A stretch of DNA of 25,271 nt from an uncultured Pseudoxanthomonas sp. (GCA_937975725.1 CALJUL010000027.1:1-25271), one strand, 5' to 3'; counted from the stretch's first letter, positions 16,389 to 24,191 are shown. The notes: generated from the letters alone by a model not told the origin. Made by a program: numbers and translations.

Positions 16389-17528
16389 TCAGATTGATGC
16401 CACCCGCAGCCGGTCGCGACCTTCGCGCTTGGCCGCGTACAGTGCCCGGTCGGCGCGGCGCAGCAGGTCGTTGAGCGATTCGCCCGCGTGTTGCTGGGCG
16501 ATGCCGGCGGACAGGGTCGGCATGATGCCGTCGCAGTCGTGGCGGAATTCTTCGCGGATGCGTTCGGCGAACGCCGCCGCCGCGGACGCGGTCGCGCCTT
16601 CCAGCAGCACCGCGAATTCCTCGCCGCCGATGCGCGCCGCGCAGGTGGCCGCGTCCAGGCGCACCTGCACCAGCGCTCCGAAGCGTTGCAGCACGCGGTC
16701 ACCGCCGTCGTGGCCGTGCTCGTCGTTGATGCGCTTGAAGTGGTCCACGTCGAACAGCACCAGCGCCAACGGCGCACCGTCCGCGCCGGCGCGCGCATGC
16801 GCCTGGCCGGCGCGCTCGTTCCAGCCGCCGCGGTTCAGCAGTCCGGTCAGGCCGTCGGTCTGCGCCTGCTGCATCAAGCGCCGCCGCATGCGCCAGGCCG
16901 AGACCGCGAAATCGGTGCGGTAGCCGGCCAGCACCAGGCCCAGGCCCAGCGTCGCCAGGATGTACAGCCAGTACAGCGCGCCGCCCGCCGCCGGCGCGCC
17001 GTGCACCAGCAGGCGCGCCTGGGCCATGCCCACGACCAGCGCGGCCAGCGCCAGCCAGGTACCGGGACGCACGCTGAGCGCCATCAGCGCCAGCGGCAGC
17101 AACTGGAACAGTCCCGTGCGCAGCGCGAGTTGCCCCTGCGCGCCCGGCAGCGGCATGCTCAGGAACACACCGATCAGCAACGTCGCCAGCAGGCTCAACG
17201 GCAGGCGCTGCGCCTGCGGCGACGGCCGGCCCGCGCCCCGTGCGCACAGCGCCGCCAGCGCGGCGGCCGGCAGCGCCAGCCAGGCCGGAAGACCGCCCGG
17301 CGGCATCGCGCCCACGGCTTCGAACAGCGCGACCGTCGCCAGCACCACCGCACCGCACAGCAGCACGCCGCCGATGACCGGACGGGTGGCGCGCAGTTGC
17401 GCCTGCACCAGGTCTTCCCGCTCTTCGTGCGTCAGGTCGCGGGTCGAACGGCGTGAGCAGGCGCGGCGCGCGGCCGACAGCAGGACCGGCCACAGGCGTG
17501 GGCGGGGAACGGCGAGGATGGCGCTCAT
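16389..17528 (-). CDS. Membrane-bound diguanylate cyclase (GGDEF domain)
   Basis: The product has 379 residues. About six hydrophobic segments span residues 50-202, forming a membrane sensor region of no recognised type. A GGDEF domain follows from about 218, with DGLTGLLNR (225-233), FDVDHFKRIND (259-269) and the active-site GGEEF (301-305). It should make c-di-GMP from two GTP. The inhibitory RxxD site normally found five residues before GGEEF is replaced by DAAT, so product feedback through that site is unlikely. The ATG at 17528 is preferred over one at 17540 because GGAG lies about 7 nt before it. It lies between mtnA and the phosphorelay operon in the same orientation. A link to the phosphorelay is possible but unsupported. 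Confidence 0.9.
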   Translation of the reverse strand: MSAILAVPRPRLWPVLLSAARRACSRRSTRDLTHEEREDLVQAQLRATRPVIGGVLLCGAVVLATVALFEAVGAMPPGGLPAWLALPAAALAALCARGAGRPSPQAQRLPLSLLATLLIGVFLSMPLPGAQGQLALRTGLFQLLPLALMALSVRPGTWLALAALVVGMAQARLLVHGAPAAGGALYWLYILATLGLGLVLAGYRTDFAVSAWRMRRRLMQQAQTDGLTGLLNRGGWNERAGQAHARAGADGAPLALVLFDVDHFKRINDEHGHDGGDRVLQRFGALVQVRLDAATCAARIGGEEFAVLLEGATASAAAAFAERIREEFRHDCDGIMPTLSAGIAQQHAGESLNDLLRRADRALYAAKREGRDRLRVASI

Positions 17529-17628
17529 GCGCGACTCCATGGCGGGATGCGCCGCCCGTTGCAAGCGGCGTGCCACGCATCCATCGGCCCTGCCCGGCCG
17601 CGCCTGCGCAATCCGTCCCCGTTTGGCC

Positions 17629-17651
17629 CGCCGCCGGGTCGGGTGGCGGCG
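17629..17651 (-). terminator. Weak hairpin directly after mtnA
   Basis: CGCCGCC and GGCGGCG form a 7-bp stem around a 9-nt loop, beginning 3 nt past the mtnA stop codon. There is no U-tract. In DNA this GC-rich such hairpins are common by chance. Confidence 0.25.
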
Positions 17652-17653
17652 CC

Positions 17654-18712
17654 TCAGCCGCCGAAGGCGGCCCGCATGCGCGCCGTGTCGGGATGTCCGA
17701 TCACGCCGCGCTCGGTGACGATGGCGTCGATCAGCGTGGCCGGGGTGACGTCGAACACCGGGTTCCACGCCGGCACGCCCTCGGCCACCGTGCGGACGCC
17801 GCCGATGCCGTACAGCTCGGCGGGGTCGCGCTCCTCGATGTGGATGGCAGCGCCGTCCGGCGTGGCCATGTCCACCGTGGAGGACGGCGCGGCCACCATG
17901 AACTTCACCCCGTGGTGGCGCGCGGCGATGGCCAGTTGGTAGGTGCCGATCTTGTTGGCGGTGTCGCCGTTGGCGCAGATGCGGTCCGCGCCGACGATCA
18001 CCCACTGCACCGCGCCGGTCTTCATCAGGTGCGCGGCCGCCGAGTCGGCGATCAGGGTGGCGGGGATGCCATCCTGCAAAAGCTCCCACGCAGTCAGCCG
18101 CGCGCCCTGCTGCCAGGGCCGCGTCTCGCCGGCATACACGCGGGCGATGCGGCCCTGCGCCACGCCGGCGCGGATCACGCCCAGCGCCGTGCCGAAGCCG
18201 GCGGTGGCCAGCGAACCGGTGTTGCAATGGGTCAGCACACCGCTGCCCTCGGCGATCAGCGCGGCACCGAGTTCGCCCATGCGGCGGTTGGCGGCCAGGT
18301 CTTCCTCGGCGATGGCCAGCGCTTCCAGTTCCAGCACGCCGCGCCAGTCGCTGCCGGCGTGCTCCAGCGCCGCGCGCATGCGCGCCAGCGCCCAGGCCAG
18401 GTTGACCGCGGTGGGACGGGCGTCGTTGAGGCGCTGCATGGCCGGCGCCAGTTTTTCCAGCGCCTCGGCGGGCGTGGCCGCATGCACTTCGCGCGAAGCC
18501 AGCACCACGCCCCAAGCGGCGGCGATGCCGATGGCCGGCGCGCCGCGCACGGCCAGGTCGCGGATGGCGCCGGCCACTTCGTCGCTGGTCCGGCAGGCCA
18601 GGTATTCCACCACGAAGGGCAGCTTGCGCTGGTCCAGCAGTTCCAGTGCGTCGCCGGTCCAGCGGATGGGGCGAATGCGGTCGTAGCGGGCGTAGTCGAT
18701 GGCGTCGTTCAT
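17654..18712 (-). CDS. mtnA: S-methyl-5-thioribose-1-phosphate isomerase
   Basis: The product has 352 residues, the usual length. It converts the aldose methylthioribose-1-phosphate to methylthioribulose-1-phosphate in methionine salvage, in the cytosol. Signature motifs are RGAPAIG (57-63), the catalytic Cys163 in LTHCNTGSLAT, and the catalytic Asp243 in VGADRICANGDTANKIGT. The C-terminal part (APSSTVD, NPVFDVTP, ERGVI) also fits MtnA and separates it from the eIF-2B alpha-like relatives. No other methionine salvage gene is in the window. No Shine-Dalgarno precedes the ATG. Instead TACAAT stands 6 nt before it, suggesting a leaderless message. It follows the DUF3011 gene by 49 nt in the same orientation. 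Confidence 0.97.
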   Translation of the reverse strand: MNDAIDYARYDRIRPIRWTGDALELLDQRKLPFVVEYLACRTSDEVAGAIRDLAVRGAPAIGIAAAWGVVLASREVHAATPAEALEKLAPAMQRLNDARPTAVNLAWALARMRAALEHAGSDWRGVLELEALAIAEEDLAANRRMGELGAALIAEGSGVLTHCNTGSLATAGFGTALGVIRAGVAQGRIARVYAGETRPWQQGARLTAWELLQDGIPATLIADSAAAHLMKTGAVQWVIVGADRICANGDTANKIGTYQLAIAARHHGVKFMVAAPSSTVDMATPDGAAIHIEERDPAELYGIGGVRTVAEGVPAWNPVFDVTPATLIDAIVTERGVIGHPDTARMRAAFGG

Positions 18713-18718
18713 GCCGCC

Positions 18719-18724
18719 ATTGTA
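18719..18724 (-). promoter_or_regulatory. -10-like hexamer immediately before mtnA
   Basis: The minus strand reads TACAATGGCGGCATG: a good -10 hexamer exactly 6 nt before the start codon. Transcription starting there would begin at or within a base of the ATG. No convincing -35 box is seen at 17-18 bp. Confidence 0.45.
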
Positions 18725-18761
18725 CCGGCCCGCGACGGCCCGCCCTTCACCGCACGGGCGT

Positions 18762-19499
18762 TTACCAACTGCGGAATTCGGCGCGGCAACCGGCAGTCAC
18801 CCACACGCCGCGGGCGTCGCGGCCCCAGGTGCGGCCTTCGACGCAGGGGCTGCTGGACAACTGCCGCACCAGTTGCACGCCGCGCCGGGTGTCGGCCGGG
18901 CAGATGCGGTCGCGGCCCTTGTCCGATTCGCAGCGGAACGTCTGCCCGGCACCGTCGCCCTGCCAGCCACCGCCGCCCCAGCCGTTGTTGCCGCGTCCGT
19001 ACACTTCGAACTCGGCACGGCAGCCGCGCGACACCCACACTGCGTTGCGGTCCCGGCCCCAGCTCTGGCCCTCGGTGCAGCGCGCCTTCGACAACTGGCG
19101 CACCAGGCGCACGTCGCCGCGCCCGGGCACGGCGCAGGTGCGCGTGCGGCCGTTGTCCGATTCGCAGCGGATCCGCTGGCCGCTGCCCGACCAGCCGCCG
19201 TTCCAGCCACCGCTGCCGCTGCGGAATTCGCCGCGGCAGCCGCGGTCCACCCAGATGCCGCCGCGGCCGTAGCCCCAGTTGCGGCCTTCTTCGCAGCGCG
19301 TGCTCGACAGTTGCCGCACGAGTTGCACGCCGCCGCGGGTTTCCATGGCGCATTCGCGATAGCGGTTGTTGGCCGACTCGCAGCGGATCACCTGCCCGCC
19401 GTAACCGTCCTGTCCGTACTGCGGCGCGGCTTCGGCCGCGGAGGTAGCGGCCAGCGCGCAGGCGCCCAACATCAGCGAAACGATCAGATGGCGTTCCAT
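18762..19499 (-). CDS. Exported protein with three DUF3011 modules
   Basis: The product has 245 residues with a signal peptide (1-24, cut after AEA). The rest is three copies of one module, at about 38-93, 110-164 and 188-245, joined by Gly/Trp-rich linkers. Each copy has four cysteines with identical spacing: Cys, 10 on, 19 on, 19 on (40/50/69/88; 112/122/141/160; 190/200/219/238). Shared blocks are RCES, LVRQLS, EG-x-x-WG and GCR-x-EF. This is the DUF3011 pattern, common in Xanthomonadaceae and some other proteobacteria, of unknown function. The even number of cysteines and export suggest disulfides in the periplasm or outside the cell. The ATG has GAGGA 7 nt upstream. Confidence 0.93.
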   Translation of the reverse strand: MERHLIVSLMLGACALAATSAAEAAPQYGQDGYGGQVIRCESANNRYRECAMETRGGVQLVRQLSSTRCEEGRNWGYGRGGIWVDRGCRGEFRSGSGGWNGGWSGSGQRIRCESDNGRTRTCAVPGRGDVRLVRQLSKARCTEGQSWGRDRNAVWVSRGCRAEFEVYGRGNNGWGGGGWQGDGAGQTFRCESDKGRDRICPADTRRGVQLVRQLSSSPCVEGRTWGRDARGVWVTAGCRAEFRSW

Positions 19500-19607
19500 G
19501 GCATGCGTCCTCTTGGGTGTTGCAATGAAATCTACCCGGCCATCATGAACGTGAACCCACGTAACCGTTTGCAGGATGCGCGGCGCGGCGCGCCGTTGTG
19601 CCGGCTT

Positions 19608-20579
19608 TCAGGCTCGTGCGAAATCGAAGGCCAGCACGTCGGCGATGCGCGCGGTCGCCTGCATCGCCATCAGCAGCCGGTCCACGCCCAGCGCCACGCC
19701 GGCGCAGGCCGGCATGCCGTGCTCCAGCGCAGCCAGCAGGCGTTCGTCCAACGGCGGCGCCGCTTCACCGCGCTGCATGCGCACCGCCGTGTCGTGTTCG
19801 AAGCGCCGGCGCTGCTCGGCCGCTTCGGTGAGCTCGTGATAACCGTTGGCCAGTTCCAGCGGCCCCAGGTACAACTCGAAGCGCTCGGCCACGGCCATGC
19901 CGTCGCGTTCCACCACTCGCGCCAGCGCGCACTGCGAGGCGGGATAGTCGTGCACCGCGAGCAACCGGTCCGGCGGGAACGCCGGTTGCAGGCGATGCGT
20001 CATCAGCAGGTCCAGCCAGTCGTCGCGGGTCAGCCCGGTGCCGTCGACGGCGATGTCGGCGGCAGCCGCGCGCAGTTCGTCCAGGCCGGCGGTCATCGGA
20101 TCGAGGCCCAGCCGCTCGCGGTAAAGATCGCGGAAGGCGATGCGCGACATGGACGCCTTGCGGCCGACCAGCGCCAGCGCCGCCTGCACCAGTTCCACCG
20201 TTTCGCCGACCAGCGCCGGCAGGTCCCAGTCCACGCGGTACCACTCCAGCATGGTGAACTCGGGGTTGTGGCGCCCGCCCGCTTCGCCGTCGCGGAATAC
20301 GCGGCCCAGTTCGTAGCAGTCGCCCACGCCGGCGGCGAGCAGGCGCTTGAGCGGGAATTCCGGCGACGTGCGCAGCCAGCGCGTGCGTGGCGCGCCGTCG
20401 GTGCGGCCGGAGAACTCCAAGGCGAACGAGGCGATGTTGGGATCGGTGTTGCCCGCCATCGACATCATCGGCGTCTCCACCTCGAGCACGCCGCGCGCAT
20501 GGAAGAACGCGCGCGCCATCCGGTTGAAGTCCGCGCGCAGGCGCAGGGCGTCCATCGGGGCCGAAGGCTGCCAGTTCAT
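19608..20579 (-). CDS. epmA: EF-P--(R)-beta-lysine ligase EpmA (GenX/PoxA)
   Basis: The product has 323 residues, close to the E. coli protein. It is a class II lysyl-tRNA synthetase catalytic core without the N-terminal anticodon domain. Visible motifs are GVLEVETPMMS (30-40), RTSPEFPLKRLL (70-81), RVFRDGEAGGRHNPEFTMLEWY (93-114) in motif 2, LANGYHEL, and GVALGVDRLLM near the C-terminus (motif 3). EpmA attaches (R)-beta-lysine to a conserved lysine of elongation factor P, which rescues ribosomes at polyproline. Its partner EpmB and EF-P are not in the window. The ATG at 20579 fits the family start. A REP arm begins 11 nt upstream, and the only ribosome-site-like bases (AGGGG) belong to that REP. 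Confidence 0.95.
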   Translation of the reverse strand: MNWQPSAPMDALRLRADFNRMARAFFHARGVLEVETPMMSMAGNTDPNIASFALEFSGRTDGAPRTRWLRTSPEFPLKRLLAAGVGDCYELGRVFRDGEAGGRHNPEFTMLEWYRVDWDLPALVGETVELVQAALALVGRKASMSRIAFRDLYRERLGLDPMTAGLDELRAAAADIAVDGTGLTRDDWLDLLMTHRLQPAFPPDRLLAVHDYPASQCALARVVERDGMAVAERFELYLGPLELANGYHELTEAAEQRRRFEHDTAVRMQRGEAAPPLDERLLAALEHGMPACAGVALGVDRLLMAMQATARIADVLAFDFARA

Positions 20580-20590
20580 CGGAATGGAGC

Positions 20591-20716
20591 CCCTGTAGGA
20601 GCGACGCAAGTCGCGACGTGGAGGGTTCCGAGCAAGGGCACCCGACGGCAAGTGCATGTAGCCACCGCATCGACAACTTCGAGCGTGCGGTCGCGACTTG
20701 CGTCGCTCCTACAGGG
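20591..20716. repeat. REPIN-like inverted REP pair 1 (perfect arms)
   Basis: Two 27-nt REP arms (20591-20617 and 20690-20716) are exact reverse complements. Each starts CCCTGTAGGAGCGACGCAAG and ends TCGCGAC, and contains its own small palindrome (GTCGC/GCGAC type). The inner 72 bp are unrelated sequence. It fills the gap between ligA and epmA. Paired inverted REPs of this build are mobilised by RAYT transposases; none is in the window. Confidence 0.85.
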
Positions 20717-20730
20717 AGTCAGGTGCGCCT

Positions 20731-23271
20731 TCATGCATGTTTGCCCAGGAAGTCGAGCAACTGCGCTTCGTCCCAGATCTCGATGCCCAGCTCCTGCGCC
20801 TTGGCCAGCTTGGAACCGGCCGCCTCGCCGGCGACCACCAGATGCGTCTTCTTCGACACGCTGCCGGCGACCTTGGCGCCGAGCGCTTCCAGCTTCTCGC
20901 CGGCCTCGTCGCGGCTCATCGAAGACAGGCTGCCGGTCAGCACCACGGTCCTGCCCTCCAGCGGGCCGGCCGCCACCTCCTCCAGCGCGGGAGCGTCGCG
21001 GAGGATGCGGGCGATGTAGGCCTCGCCGTCCAGCAGCAGCCGCGGGTGCCCGGGCTGTTCCAGCCATGCCTGCAACGCCGATGCCGATGCCTCGGGCAAG
21101 CCGGCCGCGATGAAGTGCGCGTATTCGCCGTCGACGATCTGCTGCGCGCTCGGCAGCGCAGCGGTCAGCGCCTTGGCGCGCAGCGGCGTGATGGTGGGGA
21201 TTTCCGCCTCCACCAGCAGCGCCGCCAGGTCGAGGTCGGCGCGCAGTTTCGCCGACGGCGGATGGGCGTCGCGGATACGCACCTCGCCCACAGTGATGAG
21301 GTCGTCGATGGCACGCTGGTTGCCCTCCTGCTCGAAGAAATGCCCCAGCGAGCGCGCGACTTCGCCGCCGATGTCCGGCACCCGCTTGAACAGCGGCCAC
21401 GGCAGGCGGCGGATCAGGTCCAGGTCGCCGAACCACTGCGCCAGCGCCTTGGCCGTGCTTTCGCCCACATGCTGGATGCCCAGCGCGAACAGCAGGCGCT
21501 CGAGCGTGGCGTCGCGCGAGCGGTCGATGGCCTCGATCAGGTTCTCGGCCCACTTGGTGGCGATCTTCTTCGGGTTCCAGTCGAAGTCGATGGCCTGCGC
21601 CAGCGCGCGGGCGCGCCAGCCCTCGCCCTCCGCGTCCAAGCGCAGGATCGCGTTGAGCGTCCCGCCGCTGCCCTCCGGGCGCAGGTGCGGCGCGACCGCG
21701 CCGGCCAATGCTTCCGGCGATTCGGCGTCGAGCACCAGCTTCAGGTGCAGCAACTGGTCGCGCCGCAGCCGGTACAGATCGGCGACGCCGCCGACGATGC
21801 CGGCATCGACCAGCGTCTCCACGTACTTGTCGCCCAGGCCCTCGATGTCCATGGCCCGGCGCGAGGCGAAATGGCGGATGGTCTCCTTGCGCTGCGCCGG
21901 GCAACTCAACTCGCCCGAGCAGCGCCAGACGGCGGCGTCCTCTTCGCGCACGATCTCCGAGCCGCACACCGGGCAGTGCGCCGGCATCCGCCACGGCACC
22001 GTGCCGGCGGGACGGCGCTCGGCGATCACGCTGACCACTTCCGGGATCACGTCGCCGGCGCGGCGCACGATCACCGCGTCGCCCACGCGCACGTCCAGGC
22101 GCTCGATCTGATCGGCGTTGTGCAGGGTGGCGTTGGTGACCACGACGCCGGCCACCTGCACCGGCGCCAGCCGCGCCACCGGCGTGGCCGCGCCGGTGCG
22201 GCCGATCTGGATCTCGATGGCCTCCACCGTGGTCGCCTGTTCCTGCGCCGGGAACTTGTGCGCGATCGCCCAGCGCGGCGCGCGCGAGACGAAACCCATC
22301 TCGCGCTGCCCCTCGCCGTCGTCCAGCTTGTAGACCACGCCGTCGATGTCGAACGGCAGCGCGTCGCGGCGTTCGCCGATGCGGCGGTAGTAGTCCAACA
22401 ACCCGTCCGCACCCTCCACGACTTCGCTCAGGCTACTGACCGGGAAGCCCCAAGCGCGCAACTGCGCCAGCGTGGCCGAGTGCGAATCCGGCAGCTCGCC
22501 GCCTTCCACCAGCCCGGTGCCGTAGGCGAAGAACGCCAGCGGCCGCCGTGCGGTGATGCGCGGGTCCAGTTGCCGCAGCGAGCCGGCCGCGCCGTTGCGC
22601 GGGTTGGCCAGCACCTTGCCGCCGTGCAGGCGGGCCTGCTCGTTGTATTTCTCGAAGTCCGCGCGCGGCATGTAGACCTCGCCGCGGACTTCCAGCACGT
22701 CGGGGAATGGCGCCGGGGACGGCGCCGGAATCGGGGACCGGGGACCGGGGGCCGGGGGGGAAAGCGGATCCGCCTCTCCGTCCGGCTCCCGCAGCCGCAG
22801 CGGGATGGCCTTCACCGTGCGCAGGTTGGCGGTGACGTCCTCGCCGGTAGCGCCGTCGCCGCGGGTGGCGCCCTGCACGAACACGCCGTGCTCGTAGCGC
22901 AGGCTGATCGCCAGCCCGTCCAGCTTGGGCTCGGCGGAGAACTTCAGGACCGGCCGGTCGAGCTTCTCGGCGATGCGGCGCACGAAGTCCTGCACTTCCT
23001 CGTCGCTGAAGGCGTTGCCCAGCGACAGCATGGGAATGGCGTGGCGGACCTCGGCGAACTTCGCCGACGGCGCGTTGCCGACGCGCTGGGTGGGCGAGTC
23101 GGGGGTGATCAGTTCGGGATGCGCGGCCTCCAGTTCGTCCAGCTCGCGCAGCAGGCGGTCGTACTCGGCGTCCGGGATGGTGGGCTCGTCGAGGACGTGG
23201 TAGCGGTAGTTGGCGTCGTCCAGTTGGCGGCGCAGGTCGGCGATGCGGGCGGTGGGCGTGGCGGGCGTCAT
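20731..23271 (-). CDS. ligA: NAD-dependent DNA ligase LigA
   Basis: The product has 846 residues, against about 670 in E. coli. The N-terminal NAD-binding Ia domain (1 to about 70) is followed by adenylation motifs, with the nucleophile Lys116 in EPKLDG. Then come the OB fold, a zinc finger with Cys433, Cys436, Cys451 and Cys457, helix-hairpin-helix repeats (for example GIQHVGESTA), and a C-terminal BRCT domain (about 765-846). It seals nicks in replication and repair. Two insertions explain the length. One is a Pro-rich stretch at about 162-190, encoded partly by a 7-bp tandem repeat. The other, of about 55 residues, is at 510-566 in the helix-hairpin-helix region; large LigA proteins are usual in Xanthomonads. 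No Shine-Dalgarno is seen; TAGAAT stands 6 nt before the ATG. Confidence 0.97.
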   Translation of the reverse strand: MTPATPTARIADLRRQLDDANYRYHVLDEPTIPDAEYDRLLRELDELEAAHPELITPDSPTQRVGNAPSAKFAEVRHAIPMLSLGNAFSDEEVQDFVRRIAEKLDRPVLKFSAEPKLDGLAISLRYEHGVFVQGATRGDGATGEDVTANLRTVKAIPLRLREPDGEADPLSPPAPGPRSPIPAPSPAPFPDVLEVRGEVYMPRADFEKYNEQARLHGGKVLANPRNGAAGSLRQLDPRITARRPLAFFAYGTGLVEGGELPDSHSATLAQLRAWGFPVSSLSEVVEGADGLLDYYRRIGERRDALPFDIDGVVYKLDDGEGQREMGFVSRAPRWAIAHKFPAQEQATTVEAIEIQIGRTGAATPVARLAPVQVAGVVVTNATLHNADQIERLDVRVGDAVIVRRAGDVIPEVVSVIAERRPAGTVPWRMPAHCPVCGSEIVREEDAAVWRCSGELSCPAQRKETIRHFASRRAMDIEGLGDKYVETLVDAGIVGGVADLYRLRRDQLLHLKLVLDAESPEALAGAVAPHLRPEGSGGTLNAILRLDAEGEGWRARALAQAIDFDWNPKKIATKWAENLIEAIDRSRDATLERLLFALGIQHVGESTAKALAQWFGDLDLIRRLPWPLFKRVPDIGGEVARSLGHFFEQEGNQRAIDDLITVGEVRIRDAHPPSAKLRADLDLAALLVEAEIPTITPLRAKALTAALPSAQQIVDGEYAHFIAAGLPEASASALQAWLEQPGHPRLLLDGEAYIARILRDAPALEEVAAGPLEGRTVVLTGSLSSMSRDEAGEKLEALGAKVAGSVSKKTHLVVAGEAAGSKLAKAQELGIEIWDEAQLLDFLGKHA
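22731..22758. repeat. 7-bp tandem repeat inside ligA
   Basis: Four 7-bp units (TCGGGGA, CCGGGGA, CCGGGGG, CCGGGGG) follow one another inside the coding region, at about LigA residues 171-181. The encoded stretch is Pro-rich and falls in a family-atypical insertion of the adenylation domain. The unit length is not a multiple of three. Confidence 0.75.
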
Positions 23272-23277
23272 GCCGCA

Positions 23278-23283
23278 ATTCTA
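23278..23283 (-). promoter_or_regulatory. -10-like hexamer immediately before ligA
   Basis: The minus strand reads TAGAATTGCGGCATG: a -10-like hexamer 6 nt before the start codon, the same layout as before mtnA. There is no ribosome site. A leaderless message is the simplest reading, although no -35 box is evident. Confidence 0.45.
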
Positions 23284-23290
23284 ATCGTGG

Positions 23291-23432
23291 CCCGTGCAGG
23301 AGAGCTTCAGCCCCGACCCTGATATCCAACCCAAGGCCCGCATGCGCAGTACGACTGCGCCGCGGTGCATCCTGGGGATGAACGACGCAGGGGCCCGCTC
23401 GCCGCGGTCGGGGCTGAAGCCCTCCTACAGGG
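23291..23432. repeat. REPIN-like inverted REP pair 2
   Basis: The left arm (23291-23318) and right arm (23406-23432) are reverse complements with a few mismatches. They share GCTTCAGCCCCGACC and a GGAG head, full form TGTAGGAGGGCTTCAGCC. It fills the gap between ligA and the PKD-like gene. Its core differs from pair 1 (GACGCAAGTC) and matches pair 3. Confidence 0.8.
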
Positions 23433-23456
23433 AGGTTGGGGCGATCCGCCTGCGCT

Positions 23457-23762
23457 TCAGGCCATGTAGCGCCAGCGGTATTCCACTACCCTCCCCGGCG
23501 CCACGTCGGACGAACGGTTGCCGGAAAGACGAAAGGACTGCCCCCGCGTCACCGAGGGCGGCGCGTCCAGGACCGCCGTCGGCCGCTCGTCGTCGCGGAC
23601 GATGATCTCGGCGTAGGCCGGGTCGGAGAGGTTGCCCGCGTCGTCGACCACCACCAGTTCGAACCGGTGCCGGCCCGGCGGCAGCGGCGTTGCCGGATCG
23701 ATGCTGACCTCGATCGACGATTCCTGCGTGGCGATGACCTGGCCGGGTGTGAAGGTGGGCAT
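23457..23762 (-). CDS. Small PKD/Ig-like domain protein
   Basis: The product has 101 residues and no signal peptide or membrane segment. The N-terminal half contains a beta-sandwich-like stretch (PPGRHRFELVVVDDAGNLSD) of the kind seen in Ig-like repeats. The second half (about 60-101) resembles a PKD domain: RPTAVLDAPPSVTRGQSF, then LSGNRSSD, then YRWRY, after which the protein stops. PKD domains usually occur in extracellular proteins, so a lone copy without an export signal is odd. The ATG has AAAGGAG about 7 nt upstream. It lies between ligA and zipA in the same orientation, flanked on both sides by REPIN elements, and so is probably its own transcript. No function is assigned. Confidence 0.75.
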   Translation of the reverse strand: MPTFTPGQVIATQESSIEVSIDPATPLPPGRHRFELVVVDDAGNLSDPAYAEIIVRDDERPTAVLDAPPSVTRGQSFRLSGNRSSDVAPGRVVEYRWRYMA

Positions 23763-24030
23763 GCGCGTTCTCCTTTGGTTGCTGAAGAAGTCAACGCAGC
23801 CGGCTGCGGGAATCGGCCTGCATGGCCTCGGCCATGGCGGCGAGGCAGGCAGGCCGCAAGCTGTGCGCATTGGAAGTCGAACGCGCTTCGCTGGTTCGGC
23901 CAGGCCGGTTCCGGCGTCGGCGTGCTTGCCGGCTTCTCGTTGCTGCATCCAACCGCAATGAAAGCCGGGCAAGAAGCGACGCGCTCCCGCAACGCGCAGA
24001 TCTACACCCAGGCGTCCCGTGTCGGATGCC

Positions 24031-24170
24031 CCCTGCAGGAGGGACTTCAGCCCCGGCAGGGCGCGGAGGCCAACATTCATCAAGACACATGCACCGCAGG
24101 CTGCGCGGTCGCGGGCTATCGATGCGGATGTCGACGGGAAGCGGTCGGGGCTGAAGCCCCTCCTACAGGG
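24031..24170. repeat. REPIN-like inverted REP pair 3, in a 429-nt gap
   Basis: The left arm (24031-24057, CCCTGCAGGAGGGACTTCAG and on) and the right arm (24143-24170) are near-perfect reverse complements of the TGTAGGAGGGGCTTCAGCCC class. It lies just past the zipA stop. The rest of the gap between zipA and the PKD-like gene (23763-24030) shows no gene I can support, only a short palindrome GCAGCCGGCTGC near 23796-23807. Confidence 0.8.
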
Positions 24171-24191
24171 GGCGCGATGGCCGGCATGGCC

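Noticed and set aside
18699..21113. 804-codon plus-strand open frame across mtnA's start, the DUF3011 gene and epmA
   Set aside because: It spans three well-supported minus-strand genes and a REPIN, and its composition is typical of an antisense shadow.
20698..23322. 874-codon plus-strand open frame opposite ligA
   Set aside because: It is the mirror of ligA in very high-GC DNA. Its product is His/Gln/Arg/Val-rich low-complexity sequence with no recognisable domain.
23822..24154. 110-codon plus-strand open frame in the gap before zipA
   Set aside because: It runs through a REPIN arm, is Arg/Ser-rich and has no ribosome site.
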